64,000 nt of DNA from Sellimonas caecigallum (GCF_019754295.1 NZ_VIRV01000009.1:33428-97427); one strand, 5' to 3'; positions 16,877 to 26,587 are shown, numbered from the stretch's first letter. Made by a program: numbers and translations. The notes: a model not told the origin generated them from the letters alone.

Positions 16877-19800
16877 CTATTTATCAAGCTGATGCTCCAA
16901 AAGATCCACGGACACCAGCGTCGAAACCCCTTTTTCCTGCATTGTGATCCCATATAGCCGATCTGCCGCTGTCATCGTCCCTCTACGGTGAGTAATGACA
17001 ATAAACTGCGTGTTTTTCGTAAGCTTATGCAGATACTGGGCAAATCTCGTCACGTTGGAATCATCAAGTGCTGCTTCGATCTCATCCAGAAGACAGAATG
17101 GAGACGGTTTCAGATTTTGTATTGCAAAAAGCAATGCGATGGCGGTCAGCGCTTTCTCGCCTCCTGAAAGCTGCATCATATTCTGAAGTTTTTTGCCCGG
17201 AGGCTGAGCGATGATCCTAATTCCAGCTTCCAGGATATCTTCCTCCTCCAAAAGTTCCAGTGTCCCTTTTCCGCCGCCAAAAAGCTGCCGGAACACAGAA
17301 TCGAACTCTTTGCAGATACGAGCAAACTGTTCTTCGAACTGCTTTCTCATGGCGGCATCCAGCTCCTGGATAATCTGTTTTAAAGTAGCCTCTGCCTCCA
17401 CGAGATCCTCATACTGGCCTTTCAGAAATTCGTACCGATCTTCCAGATTCCGGAAATCTTCAATGGCATTGACATTGACATTTCCAAGCCCTTTGATTTC
17501 TCCTTTGATCCTCTGGGCTTCTCTTTTCATGGAAGCCAGATCGGTTAAACTCTCATCCCGGTAGGAAAGAGCATGATTGTAGGTAATTTCATATTCCTCC
17601 CACATATAATTCTGATGCTTTTCCATCGTTTCTTCAAGAGTTTCTTTTTTTCCAGACAGCCGGAAACATTCTTTGTCAAGATCCGAAATATGAGCCGACA
17701 TGTCGTCTCGTTTTTTCAAAAATGTCCTGAGTTTGACCGCCAGCTCTTCCCTCTCCTTCTGATAGGTTTGCGTAAGCTGCTGGATTTCATCTATAAGTTC
17801 CCCGGCATCTCTGATCTTCTGTTCCGTCTGTACGATCTGTCTTTCTTTCTCCTCAATGGTATCTTTCGTACTTCCGCGGCTTCTGTCCAGCTCATCCATT
17901 TCTTCCATGAGTTTTGAACACTCTCTTTTGATACGTTCTTCATTTTCCTGAAGGAATACTTCTTTTTGTCCGAGCTCCGCAAATGCAAGATGTGCCTCTT
18001 CGGCCATCTGATGCAGTTTCTCCTCTTCTTTCTTTTTCTGCTCTAAGAGGATCTGTTCTTCTTCTGCACGGTCTCCAAGTTTTCTCTCAAGCTCTTCTGA
18101 CGTCCCCAGTTCAATCTCTATGGATTCCCGGTTTTCTTTCATTTCCCGGATCTTTGCATCCAGCTCTTCGTTTTCTCTGATCAGTGCTGCCTTCTTTTCT
18201 ACGATCCCGCGCTGATGTTCCTGTACCTGATTCAGGTTCATTTTTGCTGTGTTCTGGATGACGAAAACTTCTTGGAGCTCAGCTTTTAAATCATCCATCT
18301 TCCCATAGAATGCCGCTCTCTTCTTTTTAGCTTCCTCAACGGTGGTTTCCATCTCATCCATGTCTTTTTTGAGAAGCTGAACTGTCTTTTCAAGCTCTTC
18401 TATTTCTCTGCGTCTTCCAAGGAGGTTTCCGGCATTCTTAAATGCACCTCCTGTCATGGATCCTCCGGGATTCAAAAGCTCCCCTTCCGGTGTGACCATT
18501 CTTATGGACTGTCGGTATTTCCTTGCCAGCCGAATTCCCGTATCAATATTGTCCACTACAACTGTGCGACCAAGCAAGTTCCCTGCCAGCTCTTCAAACT
18601 TCTTTTCCGTTTTCACAAGAGTGTGGGCAAGACCGATAACCCCTTCTTCCTCCAGCACCTCCGGCCTGGAAAACGGGCTTGATTTTACGCTTGTCAGTGG
18701 CAGAAATGTCGCCCGTCCGAACTTATTTTTTTTCAGATAGCCGATCATCCGCTTAGCAGTCTCTTCATCCACTGTCACGATATTCTGTATACTTCCGCCA
18801 AGCGCTGTCTCCACCGCAATCTCATATTTTGCATCAACAGAAATGATATCCGCCACGACACCAAGGATCCCGGCCTCCCTCTTTTTCTGTTCCATCACTC
18901 TTCGGATACTGTTTCCATATCCGTCATAGCGCTCGGTAATATTTTTCAGAGATTCCAGCCTGGACTCCTCCCTGTGATATGCGGCCTGTCCAATCTGAAG
19001 TTTTTCGTTTCCCTGTGTGATCTCTGTCTGAAGTCTTACAATCTCTGCTTCATATCCGCTGATGGTTTCCTGATATCCGCGAATCTTTTCCGATGCTTCC
19101 TGAAGCTCTGCTTTGTATTTCTCATACTCTGCCCGGTACACCTCCACCTTCTGTGAGATCCCAAGCAGCTCTTTTGCAAGCTCAGCCTTCTGTACCCGGA
19201 TCTGCTCCTGCAGGGTGTCAAAATGCTGGATCTGCGCTTTTGTGGACGCCCGGCCAGACAGGAGTTTTATGATCTCCTCTTTCTTTTCTTCAATGGAAAA
19301 ACTGATTCGGGCCATCTCTTCCTGAAGTGCTCTGAGCTTTTCTTTCTCAGCATTTTCCATTTTTTCCCTGCGCTTTACTTCCAAATGAAGATTTTCTTTC
19401 TCCTCTTCCAGATTCCGCAGTTCACCCTTACGATTTTCCAGTTCCTCGGACACGGTTTTTCTTCTCTGAACATAGTGCTCGTCGCTTGAACGGATACTTC
19501 GAATCTGTTCCTTAAGAAGCGCGATACTGTTCTCCAACTGCTGTTTCAAAAGCACAGTCTCATTGAGCTGTCTTCTTGTTTTCTCAGTCTCCGCCTCGAT
19601 GGCGTCAGAACGAGTCTCCACTTCCGCATATTCCTCTTTCATGTCCTCGTACTGTTTCTTTGCACCGGAAAGCTCTTCTTCAGCCCCTTTCAAATCCTCC
19701 TGTACCCTTTGGGATTCCTTTTGTATCTTTTCTGTCTCCATCAAAAATACATTAATATCCTGCTTTTTCAGTTCTTCCCGCAGCCTCAGGTATTCTCTTG

Positions 19801-20434
19801 CCGTCTCCGACTGCTTTTTTAACGGGCCGTACTGTTTTTCCAGCTCAGAAAGGATGTCCGTCACGCGAACAAGATTCTGCTGTTCTTCGTCCAGCTTTTT
19901 CAGAGATGCATTTTTCCTCCGTTTGAACTTGACGATCCCCGCAGCCTCATCGAAGAGCTCTCTTCTTTCCTCTGGCTTTCCGCTCAGGATCTTATCTATC
20001 TGTCCCTGTCCGATGATCGAATACCCCTCTTTTCCAATACCGGTATCGTAAAAAAGTTCGTTGATATCTTTCAGACGGCATGCACTTCCATTGAGAAGAT
20101 ACTCCGACTCGCCGGAACGATAGATCTTTCTTGTGACCGTTACCTCCGAAAAATCCACCGGCAGCTGATGGTCAGAATTGTCAAGTGTAATGGCAACTGA
20201 CGCGTAGCTTAAGGGCTTTCGGTTCTCTGTCCCGGAGAAAATGACATCCTGCATATTGCCGCCTCGCAGCTGCTTTGCCCGCTGTTCTCCGAGCACCCAT
20301 CTTACCGCATCTGCTACATTACTCTTCCCGCTTCCGTTTGGCCCTACAATTCCGGTAATCCCATTATGAAACTGAAATAAGATTTTGTTTGCAAATGATT
20401 TAAATCCCTGCACTTCAATACTTTTTAGATACAT
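16877..20434 (-). CDS. smc: Chromosome partition protein SMC
   Basis: A 1185-residue SMC ATPase for chromosome compaction and segregation. Walker A is GPNGSGKS (31-38). Long coiled coils flank a hinge near 510-650 (IISVDAKYEIAVETALGGS, then GRTVVVDNIDTGIRLA). The C-terminal head carries LSGGEKALTA (1089-1098) and the Walker B FCLLDEIEAALDD. Normal length for the family. It lies 10 nt after rnc. The partner genes scpA and scpB are not in the window. Confidence 0.97.
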   Translation of the reverse strand: MYLKSIEVQGFKSFANKILFQFHNGITGIVGPNGSGKSNVADAVRWVLGEQRAKQLRGGNMQDVIFSGTENRKPLSYASVAITLDNSDHQLPVDFSEVTVTRKIYRSGESEYLLNGSACRLKDINELFYDTGIGKEGYSIIGQGQIDKILSGKPEERRELFDEAAGIVKFKRRKNASLKKLDEEQQNLVRVTDILSELEKQYGPLKKQSETAREYLRLREELKKQDINVFLMETEKIQKESQRVQEDLKGAEEELSGAKKQYEDMKEEYAEVETRSDAIEAETEKTRRQLNETVLLKQQLENSIALLKEQIRSIRSSDEHYVQRRKTVSEELENRKGELRNLEEEKENLHLEVKRREKMENAEKEKLRALQEEMARISFSIEEKKEEIIKLLSGRASTKAQIQHFDTLQEQIRVQKAELAKELLGISQKVEVYRAEYEKYKAELQEASEKIRGYQETISGYEAEIVRLQTEITQGNEKLQIGQAAYHREESRLESLKNITERYDGYGNSIRRVMEQKKREAGILGVVADIISVDAKYEIAVETALGGSIQNIVTVDEETAKRMIGYLKKNKFGRATFLPLTSVKSSPFSRPEVLEEEGVIGLAHTLVKTEKKFEELAGNLLGRTVVVDNIDTGIRLARKYRQSIRMVTPEGELLNPGGSMTGGAFKNAGNLLGRRREIEELEKTVQLLKKDMDEMETTVEEAKKKRAAFYGKMDDLKAELQEVFVIQNTAKMNLNQVQEHQRGIVEKKAALIRENEELDAKIREMKENRESIEIELGTSEELERKLGDRAEEEQILLEQKKKEEEKLHQMAEEAHLAFAELGQKEVFLQENEERIKRECSKLMEEMDELDRSRGSTKDTIEEKERQIVQTEQKIRDAGELIDEIQQLTQTYQKEREELAVKLRTFLKKRDDMSAHISDLDKECFRLSGKKETLEETMEKHQNYMWEEYEITYNHALSYRDESLTDLASMKREAQRIKGEIKGLGNVNVNAIEDFRNLEDRYEFLKGQYEDLVEAEATLKQIIQELDAAMRKQFEEQFARICKEFDSVFRQLFGGGKGTLELLEEEDILEAGIRIIAQPPGKKLQNMMQLSGGEKALTAIALLFAIQNLKPSPFCLLDEIEAALDDSNVTRFAQYLHKLTKNTQFIVITHRRGTMTAADRLYGITMQEKGVSTLVSVDLLEHQLDK

Positions 20435-20444
20435 ATACCACCTG

Positions 20445-21128
20445 CTATTTTCCTTGTAATTTCAGGATCGCCTGATATGCCGCCTGCTGCTCGGAAGCCT
20501 TCTTTGTCCGTCCCTCTCCCATTCCAAAAATTTCCCCGCCTATTCTTACTCCAGTTCGGAATGTCTTGTTGTGGTCGGGACCTTCTTCCTGCAAAAGCTC
20601 GTAGACAACCCCTGCATCGGAGGAAGCCTGCACCATTTCCTGTAAGATAGTCTTGCTATCAAAAAAGAGCTGCTTGTCCTCCAGATCGTTTAGGATAAAA
20701 CGGTGTATAAACTCTTTCGCACTAGCAAAACCACCATCCAGATAGATTGCCCCGATCAGGGCTTCCATCGCGTCAGATGTCACGGAATCCCGCTTTCTTC
20801 CCCCGGTAGCCTCTTCCCCTTTTCCAAGCCGGAGATATTCCCCAAGCTCAATATCTCTGGCACAAAAAGCAAGAGACGGCTCACATACCATACTGGCACG
20901 CTTTTTCGTGAGTTCTCCTTCCGGCATCGTCCGGTATGTAAAAAACAGATATTCACTGGATACAAGTTCCAGCACTGCGTCGCCGAGAAATTCCAGCCGC
21001 TCGTTACATTCGTATTTTTTCATATGCTTTTCATTGACATAGGAGCTGTGCCGCACCGCATGTTCCAGGAGTGATTTGTCCTTGAACTGGTATCCTATTC
21101 TCTTTTCCAGATCTTTCAATTTTCTCAT
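20445..21128 (-). CDS. rnc: Ribonuclease III
   Basis: A 227-residue double-stranded RNA endonuclease for rRNA and mRNA processing. The signature NERLEFLGDAVLELV is at 42-56, with a second acidic site in DAMEALIGAIYLDGG, and a dsRNA-binding domain at about 158-227 (ILQEMVQASSDAGVVYE to ASEQQAAYQAIL). Full length. It is separated from acpP by a terminator but begins only 19 nt beyond it, so read-through or an unseen promoter must feed rnc-smc-ftsY. Confidence 0.95.
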   Translation of the reverse strand: MRKLKDLEKRIGYQFKDKSLLEHAVRHSSYVNEKHMKKYECNERLEFLGDAVLELVSSEYLFFTYRTMPEGELTKKRASMVCEPSLAFCARDIELGEYLRLGKGEEATGGRKRDSVTSDAMEALIGAIYLDGGFASAKEFIHRFILNDLEDKQLFFDSKTILQEMVQASSDAGVVYELLQEEGPDHNKTFRTGVRIGGEIFGMGEGRTKKASEQQAAYQAILKLQGK

Positions 21129-21146
21129 AAATCCCCCATTAACACG

Positions 21147-21167
21147 AAAAAGCCCTGACGGGCTTTT
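21147..21167 (-). terminator. Terminator after acpP
   Basis: On the minus strand a compact hairpin (AAAAGCCC-GTCA-GGGCTTTT) is followed by TCG, 15 nt after the acpP stop. The U-tract is part of the stem, so it may be a partial terminator inside the plsX-acpP-rnc run. Confidence 0.65.
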
Positions 21168-21181
21168 CCGTATCTATTTTC

Positions 21182-21415
21182 TTAATTATTTGTCGCATTT
21201 CTGATCTGCTCTACCGCATCTCCGACAGTAGCGATCTTTTCTGCATCTTCGTTATCGATCTCAATGTCAAATTCTTCTTCAATTCCCATGATAATCTGGA
21301 AAATGTCCAAAGAATCTGCTCCCAGATCATCTACAAATGTCGTGTCCATCGTGATATCTGCTGTATCCACGTTTAATACATCTGCAATAATTCCCTGCAA
21401 TTTTTCAAATTCCAT
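21182..21415 (-). CDS. acpP: Acyl carrier protein
   Basis: A 77-residue acidic carrier for fatty acid synthesis. The phosphopantetheine site is Ser35 in [10 protein letters not shown], within the usual four-helix pattern. ATG at 21415 is chosen over GTG at 21421 because the AAGGAAGG site then has normal spacing. It follows plsX by 24 nt, the common clostridial pair; other fab genes are not nearby. Confidence 0.95.
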   Translation of the reverse strand: MEFEKLQGIIADVLNVDTADITMDTTFVDDLGADSLDIFQIIMGIEEEFDIEIDNEDAEKIATVGDAVEQIRNATNN

Positions 21416-21439
21416 AGTCACATACCTTCCTTAACTGTT

Positions 21440-22453
21440 TTATTCTTCCTCTTTTTGAATGCATTCTTTGATTTTTTCATTGATTCTCTGTTCTTTAAAA
21501 GTTACGCACTGAATGATGGAATTGCAAACTTCCTTTGCCTTGGAACTTCCATGCGTCTTCACAACAAGCCCATTCAAACCAAGAAGAGGGGCTCCGCCAT
21601 ACTCGCTTGCATCAAATCCCTTCATTGTCTTTTTGAGAGCCGGCTTGATCAAAAGGGCGCCTATCTTTGTCCGCAAATCCTGCATCAATCCTTCTTTGAT
21701 CTTCTCCATCAGCACTCCGCCTACGCCTTCAAACAGCTTCAGTATGATATTTCCGGCAAACGCTTCACATACAATGACATCCGCATCTCCATATGGTATA
21801 TTTCTTGCCTCGATGCTTCCTGTAAAATTGATATCCTTGCACTCTTTCAAAAGCGGAAACGTTTCTTTTACCAGTGCATTTCCCTTTTCCTCTTCCGCTC
21901 CGATATTTACGATCGCAACTTTCGGATTTTTGATTCCCATTACATGTTCCATGTAGATCGATCCCATCTTTGCGAACTGCACCAGGTGGGATGGCCGGGC
22001 ATCTACATTTGCCCCGCAGTCGATCAACAAAGAGAATCCTTTTTTCGTCGGTAAAAGCGGGGCCAGCGGCGGACGCTCCACACCTTTGATCCTGCCGATT
22101 AGAACCTGACCTCCTACGAGAACAGCACCTGAACTTCCCGCCGACACGAAGGCATCCGCCTCGCCGCGCTTAACCATTCCCATAGCTACAACGATAGATG
22201 AATTTTTTTTCTTCCGGATCGCGTTGACCGGCGGCTCTGCGGTTTCGATTACCTCATCAGCATTGACAATCTCAATCTGCTCTTTGTCGTAAGTATATTG
22301 CTGAAGCTCTTTCTTTATGATTTCCTCTTTTCCCACAAGAGCCACTCTGATATCCTTACGCTTGTTCACTGCGTCCACAGCACCTTTGACAATCTCTACA
22401 GGAGCGTTATCTCCTCCCATGGCGTCCAGTGCCACCTTCGTAAATTCTGCCAT
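21440..22453 (-). CDS. plsX: Phosphate acyltransferase PlsX
   Basis: A 337-residue enzyme that makes acyl-phosphate from acyl-ACP, the first step of phospholipid synthesis in most Firmicutes. Motifs: KVALDAMGGDNAP at the N-terminus, SAGSSGAVLVGGQ, LLIDCGANVDARP and DVIVCEAFAGNIILK. ATG at 22453 follows AGGAGG; the longer frame upstream would overlap the plsX promoter and adds no family sequence. In many Clostridia rpmF lies directly upstream; here a 7.4-kb block of unrelated genes intervenes and plsX has its own promoter. Confidence 0.95.
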   Translation of the reverse strand: MAEFTKVALDAMGGDNAPVEIVKGAVDAVNKRKDIRVALVGKEEIIKKELQQYTYDKEQIEIVNADEVIETAEPPVNAIRKKKNSSIVVAMGMVKRGEADAFVSAGSSGAVLVGGQVLIGRIKGVERPPLAPLLPTKKGFSLLIDCGANVDARPSHLVQFAKMGSIYMEHVMGIKNPKVAIVNIGAEEEKGNALVKETFPLLKECKDINFTGSIEARNIPYGDADVIVCEAFAGNIILKLFEGVGGVLMEKIKEGLMQDLRTKIGALLIKPALKKTMKGFDASEYGGAPLLGLNGLVVKTHGSSKAKEVCNSIIQCVTFKEQRINEKIKECIQKEEE

Positions 22454-22481
22454 GCTTCTACCTCCTAGCATTCTAAAAACA

Positions 22482-22510
22482 ATTCTACTAGACATTGCTG
22501 TAAAAATCAA
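22482..22510 (-). promoter_or_regulatory. Promoter of plsX
   Basis: Minus-strand TTGATT (22505-22510), 17 nt, TAGAAT (22482-22487), 28 nt upstream of the plsX ATG and just after the ThrE-like gene. Confidence 0.6.
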
Positions 22511-22541
22511 TGTTTTTCTTTTTTTCTGCGAGATGTCTTTA

Positions 22542-23789
22542 TCAGAAGTCTCCTCCGACATGATTCTGATTTCTTTTTCTCAGCGCATTCGTAATACTTC
22601 TGGACACGACATCCACAATATTGAAGCCAAACGCAATTGCAAGGCAGGTCGTAAACAAAAGGATTCCTTCACTTACTGCCAAATCCATATCGTTGCTTAC
22701 GCAGCCGTATAAAAGATAGTAAAGATTCGGCCCCGGTATGAGCGGAAACACCGACGCTGTCAGGAAAATTGTGGACGGTGCCTTATTGATACGTGCCATG
22801 ATGTATGCATAAAATCCAACAAAAACTGCCGCTATCAGCGTAGCCAGGAAATTGCTCGGCCGAATCTCATACACAAGTGCATAGATCCCCCATGTAATAA
22901 AAGCCCCAACGCTGGAATAAAAGACCTGTCTTCCCCGCACCTGGAACCACATGGCAAAACCGGTACATGCAATGGTACAGGAAATTAACTGCAAAGGAAT
23001 CCCCGGAGCCAGCATAAACGCTTCCATAGGCGTTCTGTCAAAAATCATCATGGCAAGCGCAATGCCAAGCGCAATCCCTGCCGCTCCCAAGAAAGAATTC
23101 ATAATATTGATAGAACCGGATATAAAATCTCTCTGAATCAGTTCCCTGATTCCGTTTGTCGTTCCAAGACCACTGATCAGAAGCATCACAATCCCTATCA
23201 TGATTCGATCCGGATGCAGACCAATTCCACATTTCACAGCTCCAATGATGATGACTTCCGACAAAAACGCAAGAATCAGATTGTAGATCATCAAATTTCC
23301 TTCCCTTTTGCTTAGCCATTTCCCCACAATGACAATCATCAAAGAGACGATAACCGCCACAATCGCATCTTCGAAATTTGATCCAAAAAAGACAGCAAAT
23401 CCTGCCCCTCCCATGATACCGGCAAAATATCTTGCTGCAGGATGCTGCGGCTTTCGATGCATGACTTCCATGTATTTTTCCCTGAGTGTATCTTCATCCG
23501 GTGTGTTAGCACAGACATACCTTGATAAATTATTCAGATAATCTAAGCGGTCAAAATCATTTTCCGACGTCTCGATATGCCGGATCTGTGTGATAAATTC
23601 TCCGTCCGGCGTCTTTGCAGTAACCTGGATATTGCTCGGTATGACAAAAGCATCGTATCTTGTAAATCCGTAACTTTTGAGCATTCGGTAAAGTGCCTCT
23701 TCAATCCGAAAATTCTCGGCGCCGCTCTTTAACATTTCTTCGCCAATGTCCAAGATTTCTTCAACAATCGTGTTGTAATTCATAAACAC
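22542..23789 (-). CDS. Fused ThrE-type amino acid exporter (DUF1212 + DUF3815)
   Basis: A 415-residue membrane protein. Residues 1-120 are a soluble N-terminal part (EEMLKSGAENFRIEEALYRML is the typical DUF1212/ThrE opening), followed by about ten membrane segments. The first five belong to ThrE (PF06738) and the rest, from about 270, to the ThrE_2 (DUF3815) unit with FPLIPGPNLYYLLYG. In many Firmicutes the two units are separate adjacent genes; here they are fused, as in Corynebacterium ThrE, a threonine/serine exporter. GTG at 23789 or ATG at 23783 could start it. It lies between plsX and the YkvI-type transporter. The substrate is inferred only from the family. Confidence 0.8.
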   Translation of the reverse strand: MFMNYNTIVEEILDIGEEMLKSGAENFRIEEALYRMLKSYGFTRYDAFVIPSNIQVTAKTPDGEFITQIRHIETSENDFDRLDYLNNLSRYVCANTPDEDTLREKYMEVMHRKPQHPAARYFAGIMGGAGFAVFFGSNFEDAIVAVIVSLMIVIVGKWLSKREGNLMIYNLILAFLSEVIIIGAVKCGIGLHPDRIMIGIVMLLISGLGTTNGIRELIQRDFISGSINIMNSFLGAAGIALGIALAMMIFDRTPMEAFMLAPGIPLQLISCTIACTGFAMWFQVRGRQVFYSSVGAFITWGIYALVYEIRPSNFLATLIAAVFVGFYAYIMARINKAPSTIFLTASVFPLIPGPNLYYLLYGCVSNDMDLAVSEGILLFTTCLAIAFGFNIVDVVSRSITNALRKRNQNHVGGDF

Positions 23790-23950
23790 ATCTCACTCCA
23801 TTTCTTTTGTGTCTTCCCCAAGAGAATCATAACATCATTTTCAAAAAAAGGCACCTGTTTTTTTCTATATTTTTTCCAGCTTTTATCTATATACCGACAA
23901 TGACGTCTCAAACTTGCTGATTCCGCAATCTTTTCAGTCTTCAAAAAAAA

Positions 23951-23972
23951 CAGCAACCGTATCTGATTGCTG
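23951..23972 (-). terminator. Terminator after the YkvI-type gene
   Basis: On the minus strand CAGCAA and TTGCTG arms enclose a 10-nt loop and run into TTTTTTTTG, 27 nt past the transporter stop. It closes the Grd-like unit. Confidence 0.8.
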
Positions 23973-23998
23973 TCTTTCTTTTCATATATTATGCTTTG

Positions 23999-25144
23999 TT
24001 ATGCCTTTTTCTTCTTAGCAAGAAAATCTGATATATTTTTCTTTATCATGAAGATGATCAGAATCGCTCCCACATAGCCATTCAAAACGTAGATCACATT
24101 TACGAGTGTTCTGAACGGGAGGAATAGTCCGACGATAAGACCGATCACTGCAAGGACAACCGTCAAAATCTTAAACTTTGGCGTTCCTTCTTTTGCAAAT
24201 CGGGATGCCGGGTTATAAAGCAGCGGAACTGCCGTTGTATAGATTCCGGCAAATACTACAATCGCAAAGATTGCAGAGAATGGTTTCCAAATCTTCATGG
24301 CAAGAATCAGGTTCGGGATATCAGCATTCCACACATATGCGCTTCCATCCTCCAGAGGTGTATTGATATTCGCAATCTGTCCGAAAGAAATCAAAGCTAT
24401 TGCAATACATACCGCCAATGTACCACCTATGATACCATAATTGAGATCCTTCTTTTTATTTTTAGATCCAAGAGCCGCTGTAAAACTTGCAAACCACAGA
24501 AGGACAAATCCTGCGTAGGACAGACCGGAAATCAGCCAGTTTGCTCCGGCATTTTTGATCGTTTCGCCTTCTGCCGCTCCTGCATATGCTCCTGTCCGGA
24601 TGACTTCCAGACCAGCTCCGATATCGGCCCCGTCACGAATGCAGGTCACAAGGCCAATGAAGATACAAAGGACAACAATGATTGGACCTACTACACCAAT
24701 TGCATCAACAAGGGAATTTAATCCTCCCACTACTGTGATAACTGTCAGAACTGTAAGAATAACCGCTCCTGCCCATGTCGGAAGTCCGTATTCCTGATTC
24801 AATGTGGATGCAGCTCCCCCGATCATAACCCAGAATGACATGTAGCAGAAAATGGTGGAATAGTAATCGTAAAATGTTCCTATATATTTTCCACAATAAT
24901 ATCTATACACATCATTGCCGTGTTCGAATTTTTCCTCTGCTCCTGCTTTTGCAAAATTGAAATTATAGTACAAAAACGCAACTGCAAAAACAAGGATTAC
25001 CAGAAGCGACTGCCAACCATACGCTGTGAAATACTGAATGATTTCCTGTCCGGTTGCAAATCCTGACCCGATCGTAAATGCGATGACCGCTCCAGCCAGA
25101 ATCAAAACTCTTTTCCAGCTGACCGCTCCGTTTTCTTTGCCCAT
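23999..25144 (-). CDS. YkvI-family membrane transporter
   Basis: A 381-residue protein with about ten membrane segments and a basic tail (FLAKKKKA). The N-terminus VSWKRVLILAGAVIAFTIGSGFATGQEIIQYFTAYG carries the unwound-helix glycine motif GSGFATGQE, typical of LeuT-fold carriers; the whole matches the YkvI family, whose substrates are poorly known. GGAGGGG precedes ATG at 25144. It follows the grdB-like gene by 94 nt, with a hairpin between, and ends the unit at the 23951 terminator. Context suggests it imports the amino-type substrate of the Grd-like proteins or exports a product; this is inference. Confidence 0.75.
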   Translation of the reverse strand: MGKENGAVSWKRVLILAGAVIAFTIGSGFATGQEIIQYFTAYGWQSLLVILVFAVAFLYYNFNFAKAGAEEKFEHGNDVYRYYCGKYIGTFYDYYSTIFCYMSFWVMIGGAASTLNQEYGLPTWAGAVILTVLTVITVVGGLNSLVDAIGVVGPIIVVLCIFIGLVTCIRDGADIGAGLEVIRTGAYAGAAEGETIKNAGANWLISGLSYAGFVLLWFASFTAALGSKNKKKDLNYGIIGGTLAVCIAIALISFGQIANINTPLEDGSAYVWNADIPNLILAMKIWKPFSAIFAIVVFAGIYTTAVPLLYNPASRFAKEGTPKFKILTVVLAVIGLIVGLFLPFRTLVNVIYVLNGYVGAILIIFMIKKNISDFLAKKKKA

Positions 25145-25180
25145 AGAGTCCCCTCCTATCCTTCATATAATAATGGAAAA

Positions 25181-25211
25181 GCGGGCACAGTACGAAATGC
25201 ACCGTACCCGC
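25181..25211 (-). terminator. Intercistronic attenuator between grdB-like gene and transporter
   Basis: On the minus strand GCGGGTACGGT pairs with ACTGTGCCCGC (G-U pairs included, 9-nt loop) and is followed by TTTTCC. It lies between the selenoprotein stop and the transporter Shine-Dalgarno and could lower downstream expression or protect the upstream message. Confidence 0.6.
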
Positions 25212-25238
25212 AAATTACTTTTTACTCGCGACTTCTCT

Positions 25239-26561
25239 TTAGAAGTTGTCTTTTTCAAATACCGTCTGTCCGTCTACTTCTGTCTGGAGTGCTTTCAGAG
25301 CACGGCGTACCATTCTCTTACGGATCTTCTTGGAATCCACTTCGCCCTGAGTAGGATCGCCAAGAGGATACGGGATACCAACACCTGGGATGATTCGGTT
25401 TGCACCAATCGTAAGGGAAATCGGAACGACTGTTGCCATATGTACTACAGGAACCCCATATTTTTCGATTCCTTTAACCATCGTTGCACCGCAACGAGTA
25501 CAGGTACCTCATGTGCTGACGAGGATAACACCGTCAACATGTTCTTTCTCTGTGAGGATCTTTCCGATCTCATCTCCAAATTTAGCCGCAGATCCTGTGG
25601 CTGTTCCTGTACCTGTCGTCGTACAGAAGAAGTTGACAAGTTCGCCGAATTCTCCGTCTTTTTCCATTTCTCTCAAAACGTCAAGCGGAACGACAAGGTT
25701 CGGATTTTCCATAACAAACTGGCGGTCATATCCACCATGGATCGTTGTGAATTTGTCTGGTGTCATCTCATCCATATCTTCGATGGAGTAAATGCCAAAC
25801 TTCGTTGCATTGGAAGATTCAATATGATCCGGATTTCCTACCGGAACAACTCCACCTGATGTTACGACAGCAATCTTTGCGTGTTTGATATCTTTGATTG
25901 CCGGTGCCGGCGGTACTCTGTCAAACTTCGGCATCGGAAGATCTGTTTCGAACGGTTCTCCTTTCATCTTCTTTACAAGCATCTGGATCGCACGTTCGGA
26001 TCCTCTCTCTTTTGCAAAGTAGTTGACACGGATACCTCTCTCGTGATAGTTTTCTTCCTCAGGTCCAAGGATCTCTTCGCCCGCTGCCATCTTCTTGATA
26101 ATGTTTACCATGTACGGCAGTACCTTTCTCATCGTAGCTGCAGAATCTCCTGTTTTCACGATGATTACGTCTTTGCGGAACATGTCAACGCCCGGGTTTT
26201 CCTCGTAAGCTGCTGTCACAACCGGGATTCCCAGTCTTTCTTCCACAGCCTTACAGATCGTACCACAGGCAACACCATAACGTCCTGCGTTAAATGCAGG
26301 TCCAGCTACAAATACATCTGGTTCGTATTTTTTGACCATTTCGATAATTGTATCTGTCGCTTCATCCAGATTTTCTCCGAAATAGTTGTCGCCGCAGATA
26401 ATTGTAGCTGCCAGTTCAAAATCTTCTCCAAGAGCATCGACAAGTGCTGTGCCTGGTCCTAATGCTTCCTCTCTTACTTCTGGTTTGTAATCCGCTTTTT
26501 CTTCTCCGCCGATTCCGGCAAAGAACTGATTGATATAATGAACAATTTTATATTTTGCCAT
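25239..26561 (-). CDS. GrdB-like selenoprotein, reductase component B
   Basis: A 440-residue protein read through one in-frame TGA (25509-25511) as selenocysteine 351. The frame continues for 89 codons with the same family, and the site U-GTC-TRC fits the UxxCxxC motif of GrdB, GrdF and GrdH (the selenoprotein B of glycine, sarcosine and betaine reductases). Component B forms the Schiff base on its pyruvoyl partner and passes the carboxymethyl group to the selenol of protein A. Motifs seen: VHYINQFFAGIGGEEKADY at the N-terminus and AKIAVVTSGGVVPVGNPDHI. A hairpin just after the TGA fits a bacterial SECIS. It follows the GrdE-like gene by 26 nt. Genes for protein A and component C are absent, so the substrate cannot be named. 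Confidence 0.88.
25482..25496 (-). other. SECIS-like hairpin
   Basis: Twelve nt after the TGA, the minus strand forms CGTTGC-GGT-GCAACG, a perfect stem inside the coding region. Position and size fit bacterial SECIS elements that recruit SelB. The stem covers the codons for R, C, G, A and T after the motif, so codon choice may be constrained here. Confidence 0.65.
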
Positions 26562-26587
26562 ATTGGTTCCTCCTCTCTGAAACTAAA

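Noticed and set aside
22454..22561. N-terminal extension of PlsX to 22561
   Set aside because: It adds non-family residues and covers the promoter; AGGAGG precedes the ATG at 22453.
25509..25511. TGA in the grdB-like gene as a nonsense mutation making a pseudogene
   Set aside because: The frame goes on for 89 family-like codons, the TGA sits exactly at the selenocysteine of the UxxCxxC motif, and a SECIS-like stem follows.
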